From the NCBI RefSeq assembly GCF_007829875.1, contig NZ_VIWV01000001.1, positions 2,202,501-2,266,500 on the forward strand: 64,000 nt of DNA, read 5' to 3'. Under the pieces are notes generated by a model. That model ran no database searches. It worked only from the letters and a program-made list of their open reading frames with translations, and had not been told where the DNA came from. Each line of letters begins with the position of its first letter. The first letter of the stretch is position 1. Below, piece by piece: positions 37,052 to 46,282 of this stretch. The stretch is from Streptomyces capillispiralis (GTDB lineage Bacteria; Actinomycetota; Actinomycetes; Streptomycetales; Streptomycetaceae). The position numbers were made by a program, and so were the translations under genes.

Positions 37052-38380
37052 GTGAGGGCTTCGGGGACGCGGGCGCGTGGTCCGGCGGGCGTGCGGGGAG
37101 CGTCTGCGGACGGGCGCGGAGGGAGCGGGCGGCCGTCGGCCGACGGGCCGTCCGCGCGGGGTTCGCTTCGGCTCGGGGCGCGTCCGGGACAAGGCGGTTC
37201 GTTCCGGTTGCAACGGCTCGTGCTGTTGGAGATCGCGGCGGCCGCCCTGCTCGTGGGCTGGGTGATCGGGCCGGTGGCCCTGGTTCCGGGCGGGGCCGTC
37301 GCCGTCGCGCTCGTGGCGCTCGCCCTGGTCCGCCGCCGTGGGCGCTCGCTGCCCGAATGGCTGGCCACCGCGCGGGCGTTGCGGGCGCGGCGCGGGCGCG
37401 CCGCGACGGCGGAGGTGGCGCCGGGGACCGAGCCGGGCCTGGTTCCGGTACTGGAGTGCGACCCCGCCCTGCGGACGTACTCCCACGGCATACGGGACCG
37501 CCGGCCCGTGGGGATGATCGGGGACGGCACCTTCGTCACCGCGGTCGTGCGCGTGGAGGCCGGTGTCACCGCGCTGCGCGCGGAGCGCGGCCGGCAGCCG
37601 CTGCCGCTGGCTCTGGTGCGGGACGCCCTGGAAGTGGACGGGATCCGGCTGGAGTCGGCGCAGGTCGTGCTGCACACGCAGCCCGCTCCCGCCCTGCACC
37701 TGCCGCAGCAGTCCGTGGCGGTCGCCAACTACGCGCCGTTGCAGGAGCAGGTCGCGGCGCCCGCGGTGCGCATCACGTGGATCGCGCTGAAGCTGGACCC
37801 CGAACTGTGTCCCGAGGCGGTGGCCGCGCGGGGCGGCGGGCAGGCCGGAGCGCAGAAGTGTGTCGCGCGTGCGGCACACCACCTCGCCAGCCGGCTGACG
37901 GGGGCGGGGTTCCGGACGACCGTCCTGGACGAGGAGGAGCTGATCGCCGCGCTCGCCACGTCGGCGGGCGCCAATCCGCTGGTGACGGCGGAGGCGGGGC
38001 GGACCGGGGCGAGGGAGCGGCGGACCGAGGAGTCCGGCCGCAGCTGGCGCTGCGACAACCGCAGGCACACGACGTACTGGATACGCCGCTGGCCCGGGGC
38101 GGGCGGCGACAGCGGGCCGTCGCTGCCCCGGTTCGTCGCGCGCGTCACCGCCGTGCCCGCGCTCGCCACCACCTTCAGCCTCACGCTCACGCCCGGTCAG
38201 GGGCAGGAGGTGTCCCTGCGCGGCCATCTGCGGGTGACCGGGCGGAGCGACGACGAACTGGCGGCCGCGCGCCGCGCGTTGGAGGACGCCGCGCGGCAGG
38301 CCGGTGCGGGCCTGGTCCGTCTGGACAGGGAACAGCTCCCCGCCATGCTGGCCACACTGCCGCTGGGAGGTGCGCGGTGA
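37052..38380 (+). CDS. eccE: Type VII secretion protein EccE
   Basis: 442 aa from the GTG at 37052; the frame is open to a GTG at 36965, so the start is uncertain. After a Gly/Arg-rich disordered stretch, two membrane helices lie at about residues 60-76 and 80-97 (VLLEIAAAALLVGWVIG and AVAVALVALALV), followed by a cytoplasmic or peripheral domain with a central GMIGDGTFVTAVVRVE. This is the EccE pattern. Its stop overlaps the next GTG (GTGA). Divergent from eccB, with a short shared upstream region. Confidence 0.85.
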   Translation: MRASGTRARGPAGVRGASADGRGGSGRPSADGPSARGSLRLGARPGQGGSFRLQRLVLLEIAAAALLVGWVIGPVALVPGGAVAVALVALALVRRRGRSLPEWLATARALRARRGRAATAEVAPGTEPGLVPVLECDPALRTYSHGIRDRRPVGMIGDGTFVTAVVRVEAGVTALRAERGRQPLPLALVRDALEVDGIRLESAQVVLHTQPAPALHLPQQSVAVANYAPLQEQVAAPAVRITWIALKLDPELCPEAVAARGGGQAGAQKCVARAAHHLASRLTGAGFRTTVLDEEELIAALATSAGANPLVTAEAGRTGARERRTEESGRSWRCDNRRHTTYWIRRWPGAGGDSGPSLPRFVARVTAVPALATTFSLTLTPGQGQEVSLRGHLRVTGRSDDELAAARRALEDAARQAGAGLVRLDREQLPAMLATLPLGGAR

Positions 38381-39174
38381 CGACACCCACCACGGGGACG
38401 GCCGGCGATCCCCCGGCGTACGGTCCCGCCGACGGGGGCGCCCCGTCCCCGGACCGGCCGGCAGCGGTCCGCAGGCTGCTCAGCGGGTTCGGGCTGATCG
38501 GGCCCCGGCACGGGCGGCATGTGCTTCCCGCCGACCAGGTGGACACGCTGTCGCTGCCGATCGGGGACGACGGGGTCATCGCCGGTGTGGACGCCGGGGG
38601 ACGGCCCGCGGTGCTCGGGCTCAACCGGCCCACACCGTACGACGTCGTGCTGATCGGCGGGCTGTGGACGGCCCAGGTGCTCGCCCTGCGGGCGGCGGCG
38701 ACGGGGGCCCGTGTCGCCGTGGAGACGGGACGTCCGCAGTCCTGGTTGCAGATGGTGCATGCCATGGGGGGCGGGCAGAACGGGCTGGCGGTGCACGACG
38801 TGGGACGGGTGCCGCCGCAGGGCGCGTCCGCGGGGACACCGGTGCTGGTGGTGCGGGACTGCGGCATGCGGCCGCCCCGGGGACGGGTCGTCTCCGGTCC
38901 CTGGCAGTCGGTGCTCACGCTGCTGCCGTACCTGAGTCCCGTCGCTCCCGGGCTCCTTCGGCGGGCGCGGCTGGCGGGCATCCAGCGGGTCTCTCCCGAC
39001 GAGGCCACGGAGCTGGGCCGCACCATGGGGCTCTCGCCGGCGGAGGTGGAGTCGCTGCCCACCCTCGCCGACGGCGTGACGCTCTGGTGCGCCGACGGCG
39101 ACCGGCAGTACGTGACGACCCGGCCCACGGATGCCGAGACCGGGCTGCTGGGCACGCCACGGCGCATGGACTGA
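38377..39174 (+). CDS. Conserved T7SS-locus protein, unknown function
   Basis: 265 aa, GTG start overlapping the eccE stop, so translation is coupled. No signal peptide. A central hydrophobic YDVVLIGGLWTAQVLALRAAA segment followed by VAVETGRPQSW and VLVVRDCG looks like a Rossmann or P-loop-like alpha/beta fold without a Walker motif. It recurs beside eccE in Streptomyces as far as I recall. Probably an accessory cytoplasmic factor of the secretion machine. Confidence 0.7.
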   Translation: MTTPTTGTAGDPPAYGPADGGAPSPDRPAAVRRLLSGFGLIGPRHGRHVLPADQVDTLSLPIGDDGVIAGVDAGGRPAVLGLNRPTPYDVVLIGGLWTAQVLALRAAATGARVAVETGRPQSWLQMVHAMGGGQNGLAVHDVGRVPPQGASAGTPVLVVRDCGMRPPRGRVVSGPWQSVLTLLPYLSPVAPGLLRRARLAGIQRVSPDEATELGRTMGLSPAEVESLPTLADGVTLWCADGDRQYVTTRPTDAETGLLGTPRRMD

Positions 39175-39594
39175 CCGGCCCCCGACGGGAGATGCGCGGG
39201 GACCCGGGTCCCCGCCCGCTGTTCGCCTCATGTGCACTTGTCCTGCGCACTTGTCCAAGTGACGGCCCTTCACACCCGGTTTGTACGGTGATGCCGGGTG
39301 ATCGCCTCTCGGTTGTGTTCCATTCGTCGGCGCGAACCGGCGCGAAGGGCCGAGGAGGGTGGACGCTGGACGGACGGGCCTGCCGATGTGGGGCGTGTGG
39401 TGATTAGGCTGGGAGTGGGCGTGACGCCGGAACCCGTGACCCGGGCGGCGGCGTCCCGGGTGAGAGCGGGGGAAACCGGTGGCATCGGACGACCTCGCAC
39501 GACCTCGAACGGCTCCGGACCGCGGAGCACTTCGGACGACGAGCACGGTCGTCCCAGCACGGCATGAGGGTGCACGACCACACCAGGAGGAACT
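39175..39594 (+). promoter_or_regulatory. Upstream region of the EspI-like gene
   Basis: 420 bases with no convincing gene. GCACTTGTCC is repeated directly at 39234-39243 and 39247-39256, and the second copy forms the palindrome CACTTG-TC-CAAGTG (39248-39261), a possible operator. TAGGCT at 39405-39410 is a candidate -10, but its -35 region is weak. The 3' end carries a strong AGGAGGAACT ribosome site. Confidence 0.35.
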
Positions 39595-42500
39595 GTGAGC
39601 AGCGACCGGGACGGGACGCGCGGGGGCTGGGCGACACCCGGCGATGACCAGCCCGACGCGGAGTCCGCCATCGAGACGACGGGCGAGTTCACCATCGACT
39701 ACGCACCGCCGGCCTGGTACACGCAGAACGCTTCGGGGAGTTCGGACTCGGGAGCGGCGTCGCCCGCTTCCTCCGCTTCCTCCGCTTCTTCCTCTTCTTC
39801 TTCCGATTTCGGTTCCGGTTCCGGTTCCGGCAGTTCTTCCGGTTCGTCGCCTTCCTCGTCTTCCTCGCCCTCTTCGCCCGCCTCGTCTCCTTCGCCCACC
39901 TCGCCCACTTCGGTTCCTTCGGTTCCTTCCCCCAACGGGCCCGTTCCGCCGCTGCCCGGGCTGACTCCGCCGCCGCACGCGGTGGGGGCCTCGGGGCCGT
40001 CCTCGTTTCCGGCGCCGGCTCCGGGGGCGCCCTTCACGCCCCCCGCACCCGCGCCTGCACCGAGCGCCCCCTTCACGCCGCCCGCGCCGTTCACCCCGCC
40101 CGCGCCGCCTTCCGGGGGACCGGTGGCCGTGCCCAGGCTTCCGGTGGGAAGCGGGTTCGAGCCGCAGCGGCCGGAGCCGGAAGGGGAGGACCAGCGCACG
40201 GAGTCGGGTTCGGCCTCCCCTGCGGCCGTGCCGGACATCCCGGTCGGGGGGTTCCAGTCGTCGTGGTCCGCACCGGCGGCCGCGGGGAACGCGGAGAAGC
40301 GGAGCGACAACGGTGACCTGGAGAGCGGTGCCACGATCCGCTTCTCCGCCGCCGCGCTGAAGCGGGAGATCGCCGAGCCGCCGGCGGCGGCTACCGAGGC
40401 CGAGGCCGAAGCCGGGACCACGGCGGTCGCCGACGCGGCGGAGGTGCGGCCGGAGCCGGCCGGTGACGCGGAGACGGACGACGGCGGGAGCGCCACGGCC
40501 TCCGCCGACGGGGAGGCGCCGGATGCGGCGATCGCGGAGGAGTCCTCCGACGCGTCCGACGGGACGGCCGCCGAGGAGGCGGAGGGGACGGCGGATGCGG
40601 AGGGGTCCGAGGACGTCGTGGCCGAGGGCCTGACAGCCGACGACTCCGGATCCCCGGTGACCGACGTGGAGGACGAGGGCGCGCCCGAGGAGCCGGAGGC
40701 CGCGCCCGAGGACGCGGTGCCCTCGGAGGACGTACCGCCGGCCGACGAGCCCGAGGACGCCAAGCCGGTGACCGACGCCGTGCCCGGCGCCGCCGTCCCG
40801 GCCGCGTCCGACGCCCCGACCGCCTGGACCCCCGCTCCCCCGGCGCCCCAGGTGCCCCCGGCCTACCCCGCCGCTCCCGCGCCCGCGAGCCAGTGGCCCG
40901 TACAGCCACCGCAGGCCCCGCCGGTTTCCGCGCCGCCGGTGGACGCGGGCGGGGCCGGGCAGCCGGGGTCCCAGCCCGCGGCCGCCCAGGAGCAGCCGGG
41001 CGGTCCTGGCGCCCAGCAGCCACCGTTCCAGCCGCAGGCGCCGCAGCCGGCGCCCGCCGCGTGGAACCCGCCCGCCGCCCCGGTCCAGCCGGCACAGCAG
41101 CCCGGCCCGCAGCCCGGGTACGGGTTCCCGCCGGCCGGAGGCCCCGGTGCTGCGGCCCCGCAGCCTCCCGCTCCGCAGCCGCAGACCCCGCCCGCGCCTG
41201 CCCCGCAGGCCGGATACGGCTTCCCGCAGCCGGCCGGGTACGGCTTCCCGCAGCCGGGCACCCCGCAGCACCCCGGGCAGCCTCCCGCGCCCCAGGCCGG
41301 TTACGGCTTCCCGCCGGCGGGAGCGCCTGGTGCGGCCGCACCGCAGCCCGACACCCCGGCCGCTCCCGCACCCACGCCTGCCCCGCAGGCCGGATACGGC
41401 TTCCCGCCCGCAGGGCCCGCCCCCGCGACGCCTGCTCCCCCGGCCCAGCCCGGCGGTTACGGCTTCCCCCTGCCGCCGCAACAGCAGCCCCAGCAGCCGG
41501 GCATGCCGCCGCAGCAGCCCGGGGTACCGCCTCAGGCACAGGCCCCGCAGCTCCCCCAGACCCCGCACGCCGGGCAGGTGCCCCCGCAGGCCGGGCAGGT
41601 GCCGCCCCAGGCCGGGCAGGTGCCGCCGCAGCAGCCCGTCGATCCACGGACCGGGGCCGCCTGGCCGCAGCCGATTCAGCACGACCAGCGGCAGCCGACC
41701 AACCCCGGTGCCGCGCCCCTCGGTTACACCGCGGCCGTGGAGCTGTCCTCGGACCGGCTGCTCAACAGCAAGCGGCAGAAGGCGAAGAGCAGCCGCCCGG
41801 CGGCCGGCGGGTCGCGTTTCAAGCTGGGCGGGAAGAAGGAGGAGGCCGAGCGGCAGCGCAAGCTGGAGCTGATCCGTACGCCGGTGCTCTCCTGCTACCG
41901 CATCGCCGTCATCAGCCTCAAGGGCGGTGTCGGCAAGACGACCACGACCACCGCGCTCGGTTCGACGCTCGCCACCGAGCGGCAGGACAAGATCCTGGCG
42001 ATCGACGCCAATCCGGACGCCGGTACGCTCGGCCGCCGTGTGCGGCGCGAGACCGGGGCCACCATCCGTGACCTCGTCCAGGCGATCCCGTACCTCAACT
42101 CGTACATGGACATCCGGCGGTTCACCTCGCAGGCGTCCTCCGGTCTGGAGATCATCGCCAACGACGTCGACCCGGCGGTGTCCACGACGTTCAACGACGA
42201 GGACTACCGGCGCGCGATCGACGTGCTCGGCAAGCAGTACCCGATCATCCTGACGGACTCCGGCACGGGTCTGCTCTACAGCGCGATGCGCGGGGTGCTG
42301 GACCTCGCCGACCAGTTGATCATCATCTCCACGCCGTCCGTGGACGGTGCGAGCAGCGCCAGCACGACGCTGGACTGGCTGTCGGCGCACGGGTACGCGG
42401 ATCTGGTCTCGCGGTCCCTCACCGTCATCTCCGGGGTGCGCGAGACCGGAAAGATGATCAAGGTCGAGGACATCGTGGCGCACTTCGAGACCCGGTGCCG

Positions 42501-42921
42501 GGGCGTGATCGTCGTACCGTTCGACGAGCACCTGGCCGCGGGTGCGGAGGTCGACCTCGACATGATGCGGCCGAAGGTGCGGGAGGCGTACTTCAACCTC
42601 GCGGCGATGGTCGCCGAGGACTTCGTCCGTCACCAGCAGTCGCACGGGCTGTGGACCTCGGACGGCAACCCGCCGCCGGTCGCCGCCCCGCCGATGCCGG
42701 GCCAAGGGGTCCCCGGCCAGCCCTTCCCCGGTCAGCCGCCCTTTCCCGGTCACCCCGTTCCGGGCCACTCCGTCCCCGGTCAGCCCATGCCCGGCCAGCC
42801 GGGCCCGTACCCCCAGCAGTCGGGACAGCCCCCGGCGCAGCCCGGCCACCCGTATCCGCAGGTCCCGGGCCAGCCCTATCCGGCGGCCCCGCCCGGGCAG
42901 CAGCCGCCCCCGCAGCAGTAA
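39595..42921 (+). CDS. EspI-like MinD/ParA ATPase with long disordered N-terminus
   Basis: 1108 aa, GTG start after AGGAGGAACT. Residues 1-760 are low complexity: a Ser-rich stretch (about 45-105), acidic Glu/Ala-rich segments, then Pro/Gln/Gly repeats including several AGYGFP units and three AGQVPPQ units. Residues about 765-1020 are a deviant-Walker ParA/MinD ATPase: [12 protein letters not shown], a later [10 protein letters not shown] and ILTDSGTG. The last 85 residues return to PGQP repeats. The order Pro-rich N-terminus plus SIMIBI ATPase in an ESX locus matches mycobacterial EspI. Likely regulates or positions the secretion apparatus. Confidence 0.85.
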   Translation: MSSDRDGTRGGWATPGDDQPDAESAIETTGEFTIDYAPPAWYTQNASGSSDSGAASPASSASSASSSSSSDFGSGSGSGSSSGSSPSSSSSPSSPASSPSPTSPTSVPSVPSPNGPVPPLPGLTPPPHAVGASGPSSFPAPAPGAPFTPPAPAPAPSAPFTPPAPFTPPAPPSGGPVAVPRLPVGSGFEPQRPEPEGEDQRTESGSASPAAVPDIPVGGFQSSWSAPAAAGNAEKRSDNGDLESGATIRFSAAALKREIAEPPAAATEAEAEAGTTAVADAAEVRPEPAGDAETDDGGSATASADGEAPDAAIAEESSDASDGTAAEEAEGTADAEGSEDVVAEGLTADDSGSPVTDVEDEGAPEEPEAAPEDAVPSEDVPPADEPEDAKPVTDAVPGAAVPAASDAPTAWTPAPPAPQVPPAYPAAPAPASQWPVQPPQAPPVSAPPVDAGGAGQPGSQPAAAQEQPGGPGAQQPPFQPQAPQPAPAAWNPPAAPVQPAQQPGPQPGYGFPPAGGPGAAAPQPPAPQPQTPPAPAPQAGYGFPQPAGYGFPQPGTPQHPGQPPAPQAGYGFPPAGAPGAAAPQPDTPAAPAPTPAPQAGYGFPPAGPAPATPAPPAQPGGYGFPLPPQQQPQQPGMPPQQPGVPPQAQAPQLPQTPHAGQVPPQAGQVPPQAGQVPPQQPVDPRTGAAWPQPIQHDQRQPTNPGAAPLGYTAAVELSSDRLLNSKRQKAKSSRPAAGGSRFKLGGKKEEAERQRKLELIRTPVLSCYRIAVISLKGGVGKTTTTTALGSTLATERQDKILAIDANPDAGTLGRRVRRETGATIRDLVQAIPYLNSYMDIRRFTSQASSGLEIIANDVDPAVSTTFNDEDYRRAIDVLGKQYPIILTDSGTGLLYSAMRGVLDLADQLIIISTPSVDGASSASTTLDWLSAHGYADLVSRSLTVISGVRETGKMIKVEDIVAHFETRCRGVIVVPFDEHLAAGAEVDLDMMRPKVREAYFNLAAMVAEDFVRHQQSHGLWTSDGNPPPVAAPPMPGQGVPGQPFPGQPPFPGHPVPGHSVPGQPMPGQPGPYPQQSGQPPAQPGHPYPQVPGQPYPAAPPGQQPPPQQ

Positions 42922-42935
42922 GGGGCGCTCCGACG

Positions 42936-42980
42936 CGGCAGGGGCGGGTCTCCCGGGTGACGGGAGACCCGCCCCTGCCG
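42936..42980. terminator. Bidirectional terminator
   Basis: A perfect 20-bp inverted repeat (42936-42955 with 42961-42980) has a five-base loop. It lies between the convergent EspI-like and RidA genes and should stop both transcripts. Confidence 0.88.
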
Positions 42981-42995
42981 CTGTTCGCGGCGGGG

Positions 42996-43442
42996 TCAGC
43001 CCTCGTGGCCGACGACGGCCGTGACGCGGATCTCGACGCGCATGCCCGGTGCGCCGAGCGCCGCCACCCCGATCTGCGTCCAGATGGGCGCGCGCTCACC
43101 CATGCGCCGGCGGAACTGGTCGACCATGACCCGGTTGTGGTCCTCACCGATGGAGTCCGTGGCGCCGGGGATGTGGAACGAGTCCACGGCGATGACGTCG
43201 CGCCAGGTGGCGCCCGCCTCGGCGAGGGTCCTTTCGACGTTGTCGAAGGCCCGGACGATCTCGTCCTCCAGGGCCTCCGGGAAGTTCGTGTCGTCGTCCC
43301 ATCCCCCCTGGCCCGAGATCTCGACACGGTCGCCGACGCGCACCGCCTGGCTGTAGTGCAGCAGGTCCAGGTGTTTCGGGCCGTAGCCGGGGGTGACGAA
43401 GAACTCGGGGGCACGGGAGACGTCCGTGGTGGTGCCAGACAT
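42996..43442 (-). CDS. RidA-family protein
   Basis: 148 aa. YjgF/YER057c/UK114 (RidA) fold; typical members hydrolyse reactive enamines/imines made by PLP enzymes. The family elements AVRVGDRVEISGQGG, GATWRDVIAVDSFHI and a late Arg in GMRVEIRVTAV are visible. Whether this subgroup keeps the deaminase activity is not clear. The ATG at 43442 has GAGAGGA seven bases upstream. Divergent from a MarR gene, with two identical operator-like sites between. Confidence 0.85.
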   Translation of the reverse strand: MSGTTTDVSRAPEFFVTPGYGPKHLDLLHYSQAVRVGDRVEISGQGGWDDDTNFPEALEDEIVRAFDNVERTLAEAGATWRDVIAVDSFHIPGATDSIGEDHNRVMVDQFRRRMGERAPIWTQIGVAALGAPGMRVEIRVTAVVGHEG

Positions 43443-43458
43443 GGGGAAATCCTCTCGA

Positions 43459-43509
43459 TTGACTTCACGCATGAAGTGAACGTACCACGGTTGACTTCAC
43501 GCATGAAGT
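43459..43509. promoter_or_regulatory. Twin operator sites between ridA-like and marR-like genes
   Basis: The 19-base sequence TTGACTTCACGCATGAAGT occurs at 43459-43477 and again at 43491-43509. Each copy contains the inverted arms ACTTCA/TGAAGT around CGCA. The copies start 32 bases apart, about three helical turns, so two MarR dimers could sit on the same DNA face. The second copy is 26 bases before the MarR start, the first covers the RidA leader, so both genes may be repressed together. Confidence 0.75.
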
Positions 43510-43534
43510 CATGCCCGATTGGTAACCTGTCCGG

Positions 43535-44035
43535 ATGAGCAGTGCCCCAGTCCCCGACCCCGGCGGTGCCGCGCCCGACGAACCCCAGTGGCTCACCGCG
43601 GACGAGAAGGAGGCCTGGACCGGCCTGATCTCACTCGTCCTGCTGCTGCCGGGGCGGCTCGAGTCGCCGTTGCAGCGCGAGGCCGGTCTCACGCTCTTCG
43701 AGTACCTGACCCTCAGCCACATCTCCGAGACCCCGGAGCACCGGCTGCGCATGAGCGAGCTGGCGTATCTCACGAACGGCTCGCTCTCCCGGCTGTCCAA
43801 CGTCGTCAAGCGGTTCGAGGCGCGCGGGTGGGTCGAGCGTTACCCCGACCCCGACGACGGCCGCTTCACCATCGCCGCCCTGACCGACGCGGGCTACGAG
43901 GTCGTCGTCGCGGCCGCGCCGACCCATGTGGACGCGGTGCGCCGGCTGGTGCTCGACCCGCTGACCGCCTCGGACCAGCGCGCCCTGGCCCGCATCGCCG
44001 CCAAGCTGCGGACACGACCGGTCGACCTGGCCTAG
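43535..44035 (+). CDS. MarR-family transcriptional regulator
   Basis: 166 aa. Winged-helix MarR core: MSELAYLTNGSLSRLSNVVKRF recognition region and the wing VERYPDPDDGRFT with the conserved Asp-Arg-type tip (DDGRF). Usually a dimer that leaves its operator on binding a small ligand. ATG at 43535. The two palindromic sites just upstream are its likely operators, giving control of itself and the divergent RidA gene. Confidence 0.9.
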   Translation: MSSAPVPDPGGAAPDEPQWLTADEKEAWTGLISLVLLLPGRLESPLQREAGLTLFEYLTLSHISETPEHRLRMSELAYLTNGSLSRLSNVVKRFEARGWVERYPDPDDGRFTIAALTDAGYEVVVAAAPTHVDAVRRLVLDPLTASDQRALARIAAKLRTRPVDLA

Positions 44036-44399
44036 GTGAGCGACCGGGCGGACCGGCGGCCCCCTGACCGGCGGCCCCCGACCGACCGCCCCTCCCGACC
44101 GACCGCCCCTCCCGACCGGCCGTCCCTCCCAGCCTGCGGTTCCCTCCCAGCCTGCGGTTCCCTCCCGACCTGCGGTTCCCTCCGGTCTCGGTCCGGGGAA
44201 TCCGCCGTCAGGCGTTGGCCAGGGACGCGTCAGTGGTCTCGACCAATGGGTGGCGCCCATGTGCGTCAACTCCTCGTTTTCGCAGGCCACATGGGGTGCG
44301 CGCGCCGTTGACGCTCCCTGCTGTCGCTGATAGACACACTCATCACTCCTCTGATCAGCCCGTCCTTCCCGTGCGAGCGATGACACGAGGTCAGCGACC
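44036..44399. other. Intergenic region with short tandem repeats
   Basis: 364 bases without a gene. Three neighbouring tandem repeats occur: a 15-base GACCGGCGGCCCC type (44051-44080), two exact 17-base copies of ACCGACCGCCCCTCCCG (44081-44114), and a third, AGCCTGCGGTTCCCTCCC, with two exact 18-base copies plus one variant (44131-44185). All are C-rich on the plus strand. The last 150 bases before 44400 are more ordinary and should hold the transporter promoter, which I cannot place. Confidence 0.6.
44051..44185. repeat. C-rich tandem repeat cluster
   Basis: Three adjacent tandem repeat families with units of 15, 17 and 18 bases, most sharing a CCCTCCC-type core. Lengths are not all multiples of three and no frame is favoured, so this is not coding. 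Copy number could vary between strains. Confidence 0.7.
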
Positions 44400-46265
44400 A
44401 TGGACACGAACGATCAGTACGGCGTCCGGCACCGCACCCCCGGCCGCATCCGGTTCGTCGTCGCGGCCGGCGCCGCGGCGCTCACCCTCACCGCCGGACT
44501 CGCCACCCCCCTCAACCCGGCGCCGCACCGGGCCGGCGCGGCGGACGACGGCACGAAGGTGCTGACCGTCGCGGTGGCGCAGAGCGTCGACTCGCTCAGC
44601 CCGTTCCTGGCCGTACGGCTGCTCAGTACGAGCATCCACCGGCTCACCTACGAGTACCTCACGAACTACGACGCCGAGGACAACCACGTCGTCCCCGGCC
44701 TGGCCACCGCGTGGGAGTCGTCGCCGGACAAGCTGACCTGGACGTACACCATCCGGTCCGACTCCATGTGGTCGGACGGCGAGCGGGTCACCGCCGAGGA
44801 CGCGGCCTGGACGTTCAACACGATGATGAACGACCCGGGCGCGGCCACCGCCAGCGGCAGTTTCGTCGCCAACTTCGAGGAGGTCACCGCCCCGGGCCCG
44901 ACCGAGCTGGTCATCAGGCTGAAGAAGCCGCAGGCGACGATGACGGCGCTGGACGTGCCGATCGTGCCCAAGCACGTGTGGGAGAAGGTCGACGACTTCT
45001 CGGAGTTCAACAACGACGAGGGCTTCCCGGTCGTCGGCAACGGCCCCTTCGTCCTCACCGACTACAAGGCGGACAGCCATGTGCGGCTGAGGGCGAACAA
45101 GGACTTCTGGCGCGGCGCGCCGAAGTTCGACGAGCTGGTCTTCCGCTACTACAAGGACCAGGACGCGGCGGTGTCCGCCCTGCGCAAGGGCGAGGTGTCC
45201 TTCGTCGCCGGGTCGCCGTCCCTGACGCCCGCCCAGGCCACCTCGCTGAAGGGCGAGAAGAACATCCGCGTCAACGACGCCCCGGGCCGCCGCTTCTACG
45301 CCCTGGCCACCAACCCGGGCGCGCGGGCGAAGAACGGCGAGAAGATCGGTGACGGGCATCCGTCGCTGCTCGACCGGCGGGTGCGTCACGCGCTGTTCAT
45401 GGCGGTGGACCGGAAGACCCTCATCGACAAGGTGTTCCAGGGGCACGCCGTCGAGGGCGCCGGTTACATCCCGCCCCGCTTCTCCGACTACTTCTGGGAG
45501 CCCTCGCCCGAGCAGGAGCTGGCGTACGACACGGCGGAGGCGGCCCGGCTGCTGGACCGGGCCGGCTACCGGAAGAACGGCGACGGCCGGCGCGTCGGCA
45601 AGGACGGCGAGCCGATCGACTACCGGGTGCTGTGCCACGCCACCGACCCCAACGACAAGGCGGTCGGCCAGTACCTCCAGGAGTGGTGGGGCGACCTCGG
45701 TATCGGCGTCACGCTCAACTGCCTGGACAACGTGACCGATCCCTGGCTGGCCGGCGAGTACGACCTTGCCTTCGACGGCTGGTCGGTCAACCCGGACCCC
45801 GACTTCGTGCTGTCCCTCCACACCTGCGCGGCGCTCCCGGCGACCCCGGAGGAGACCGGCGCGACCGACAACTTCATCTGCGACAGGACCTACGACGAGC
45901 TGTACGCCCGGCAGCTCGCCGAGTACGACGCCGGCAAGCGGGCGGACATCGTCCGACAGATGGAGTCGCGGCTGTACGACCTCGGGTACATGAACGTCAT
46001 GGCGTATCCGAACGCGGTCGAGGCCTACCGCACGGACCACATCGAGTCGATCACCACCATGCCGGCGAGGGCGGGCAACATCTACGGGCAGGACGGCTAC
46101 TGGAGCTGGTGGTCGGCGGTGCCGGCGGCGGACTCCGGGGACGGTGACGGTGGTTCGTCGTCGACGGGCGTGGTGGTCGGGATCGTCGCGGGTGTCGTCG
46201 TCCTCGCGGGGCTGGGGGCTATCGCGGCGGTGCGGCGGCGGGCCACGGCCGAGGACCGCGAGTAG
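44400..46265 (+). CDS. ABC transporter substrate-binding protein, peptide type
   Basis: 621 aa, solute-binding family 5 (oligopeptide/dipeptide/nickel type). Signal sequence at about residues 16-47. The ligand-binding body contains the family pattern WTYTIRSDSMWSDGERVTAEDAAW. Unlike most Gram-positive binding proteins there is no lipobox Cys. Instead a C-terminal helix (about residues 589-612, TGVVVGIVAGVVVLAGLGAI) followed by RRR anchors it to the membrane. Followed 17 bases later by the first permease. Substrate unknown. Confidence 0.9.
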   Translation: MDTNDQYGVRHRTPGRIRFVVAAGAAALTLTAGLATPLNPAPHRAGAADDGTKVLTVAVAQSVDSLSPFLAVRLLSTSIHRLTYEYLTNYDAEDNHVVPGLATAWESSPDKLTWTYTIRSDSMWSDGERVTAEDAAWTFNTMMNDPGAATASGSFVANFEEVTAPGPTELVIRLKKPQATMTALDVPIVPKHVWEKVDDFSEFNNDEGFPVVGNGPFVLTDYKADSHVRLRANKDFWRGAPKFDELVFRYYKDQDAAVSALRKGEVSFVAGSPSLTPAQATSLKGEKNIRVNDAPGRRFYALATNPGARAKNGEKIGDGHPSLLDRRVRHALFMAVDRKTLIDKVFQGHAVEGAGYIPPRFSDYFWEPSPEQELAYDTAEAARLLDRAGYRKNGDGRRVGKDGEPIDYRVLCHATDPNDKAVGQYLQEWWGDLGIGVTLNCLDNVTDPWLAGEYDLAFDGWSVNPDPDFVLSLHTCAALPATPEETGATDNFICDRTYDELYARQLAEYDAGKRADIVRQMESRLYDLGYMNVMAYPNAVEAYRTDHIESITTMPARAGNIYGQDGYWSWWSAVPAADSGDGDGGSSSTGVVVGIVAGVVVLAGLGAIAAVRRRATAEDRE

Positions 46266-46282
46266 GCGGCGGACGGGGACCC

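Noticed and set aside
38197..42849. 1550-codon open frame on the minus strand opposite the EspI-like gene
   Set aside because: Arg/Gly-rich artefact of the repeat-rich, G+C-rich coding strand; no start signal or domain.
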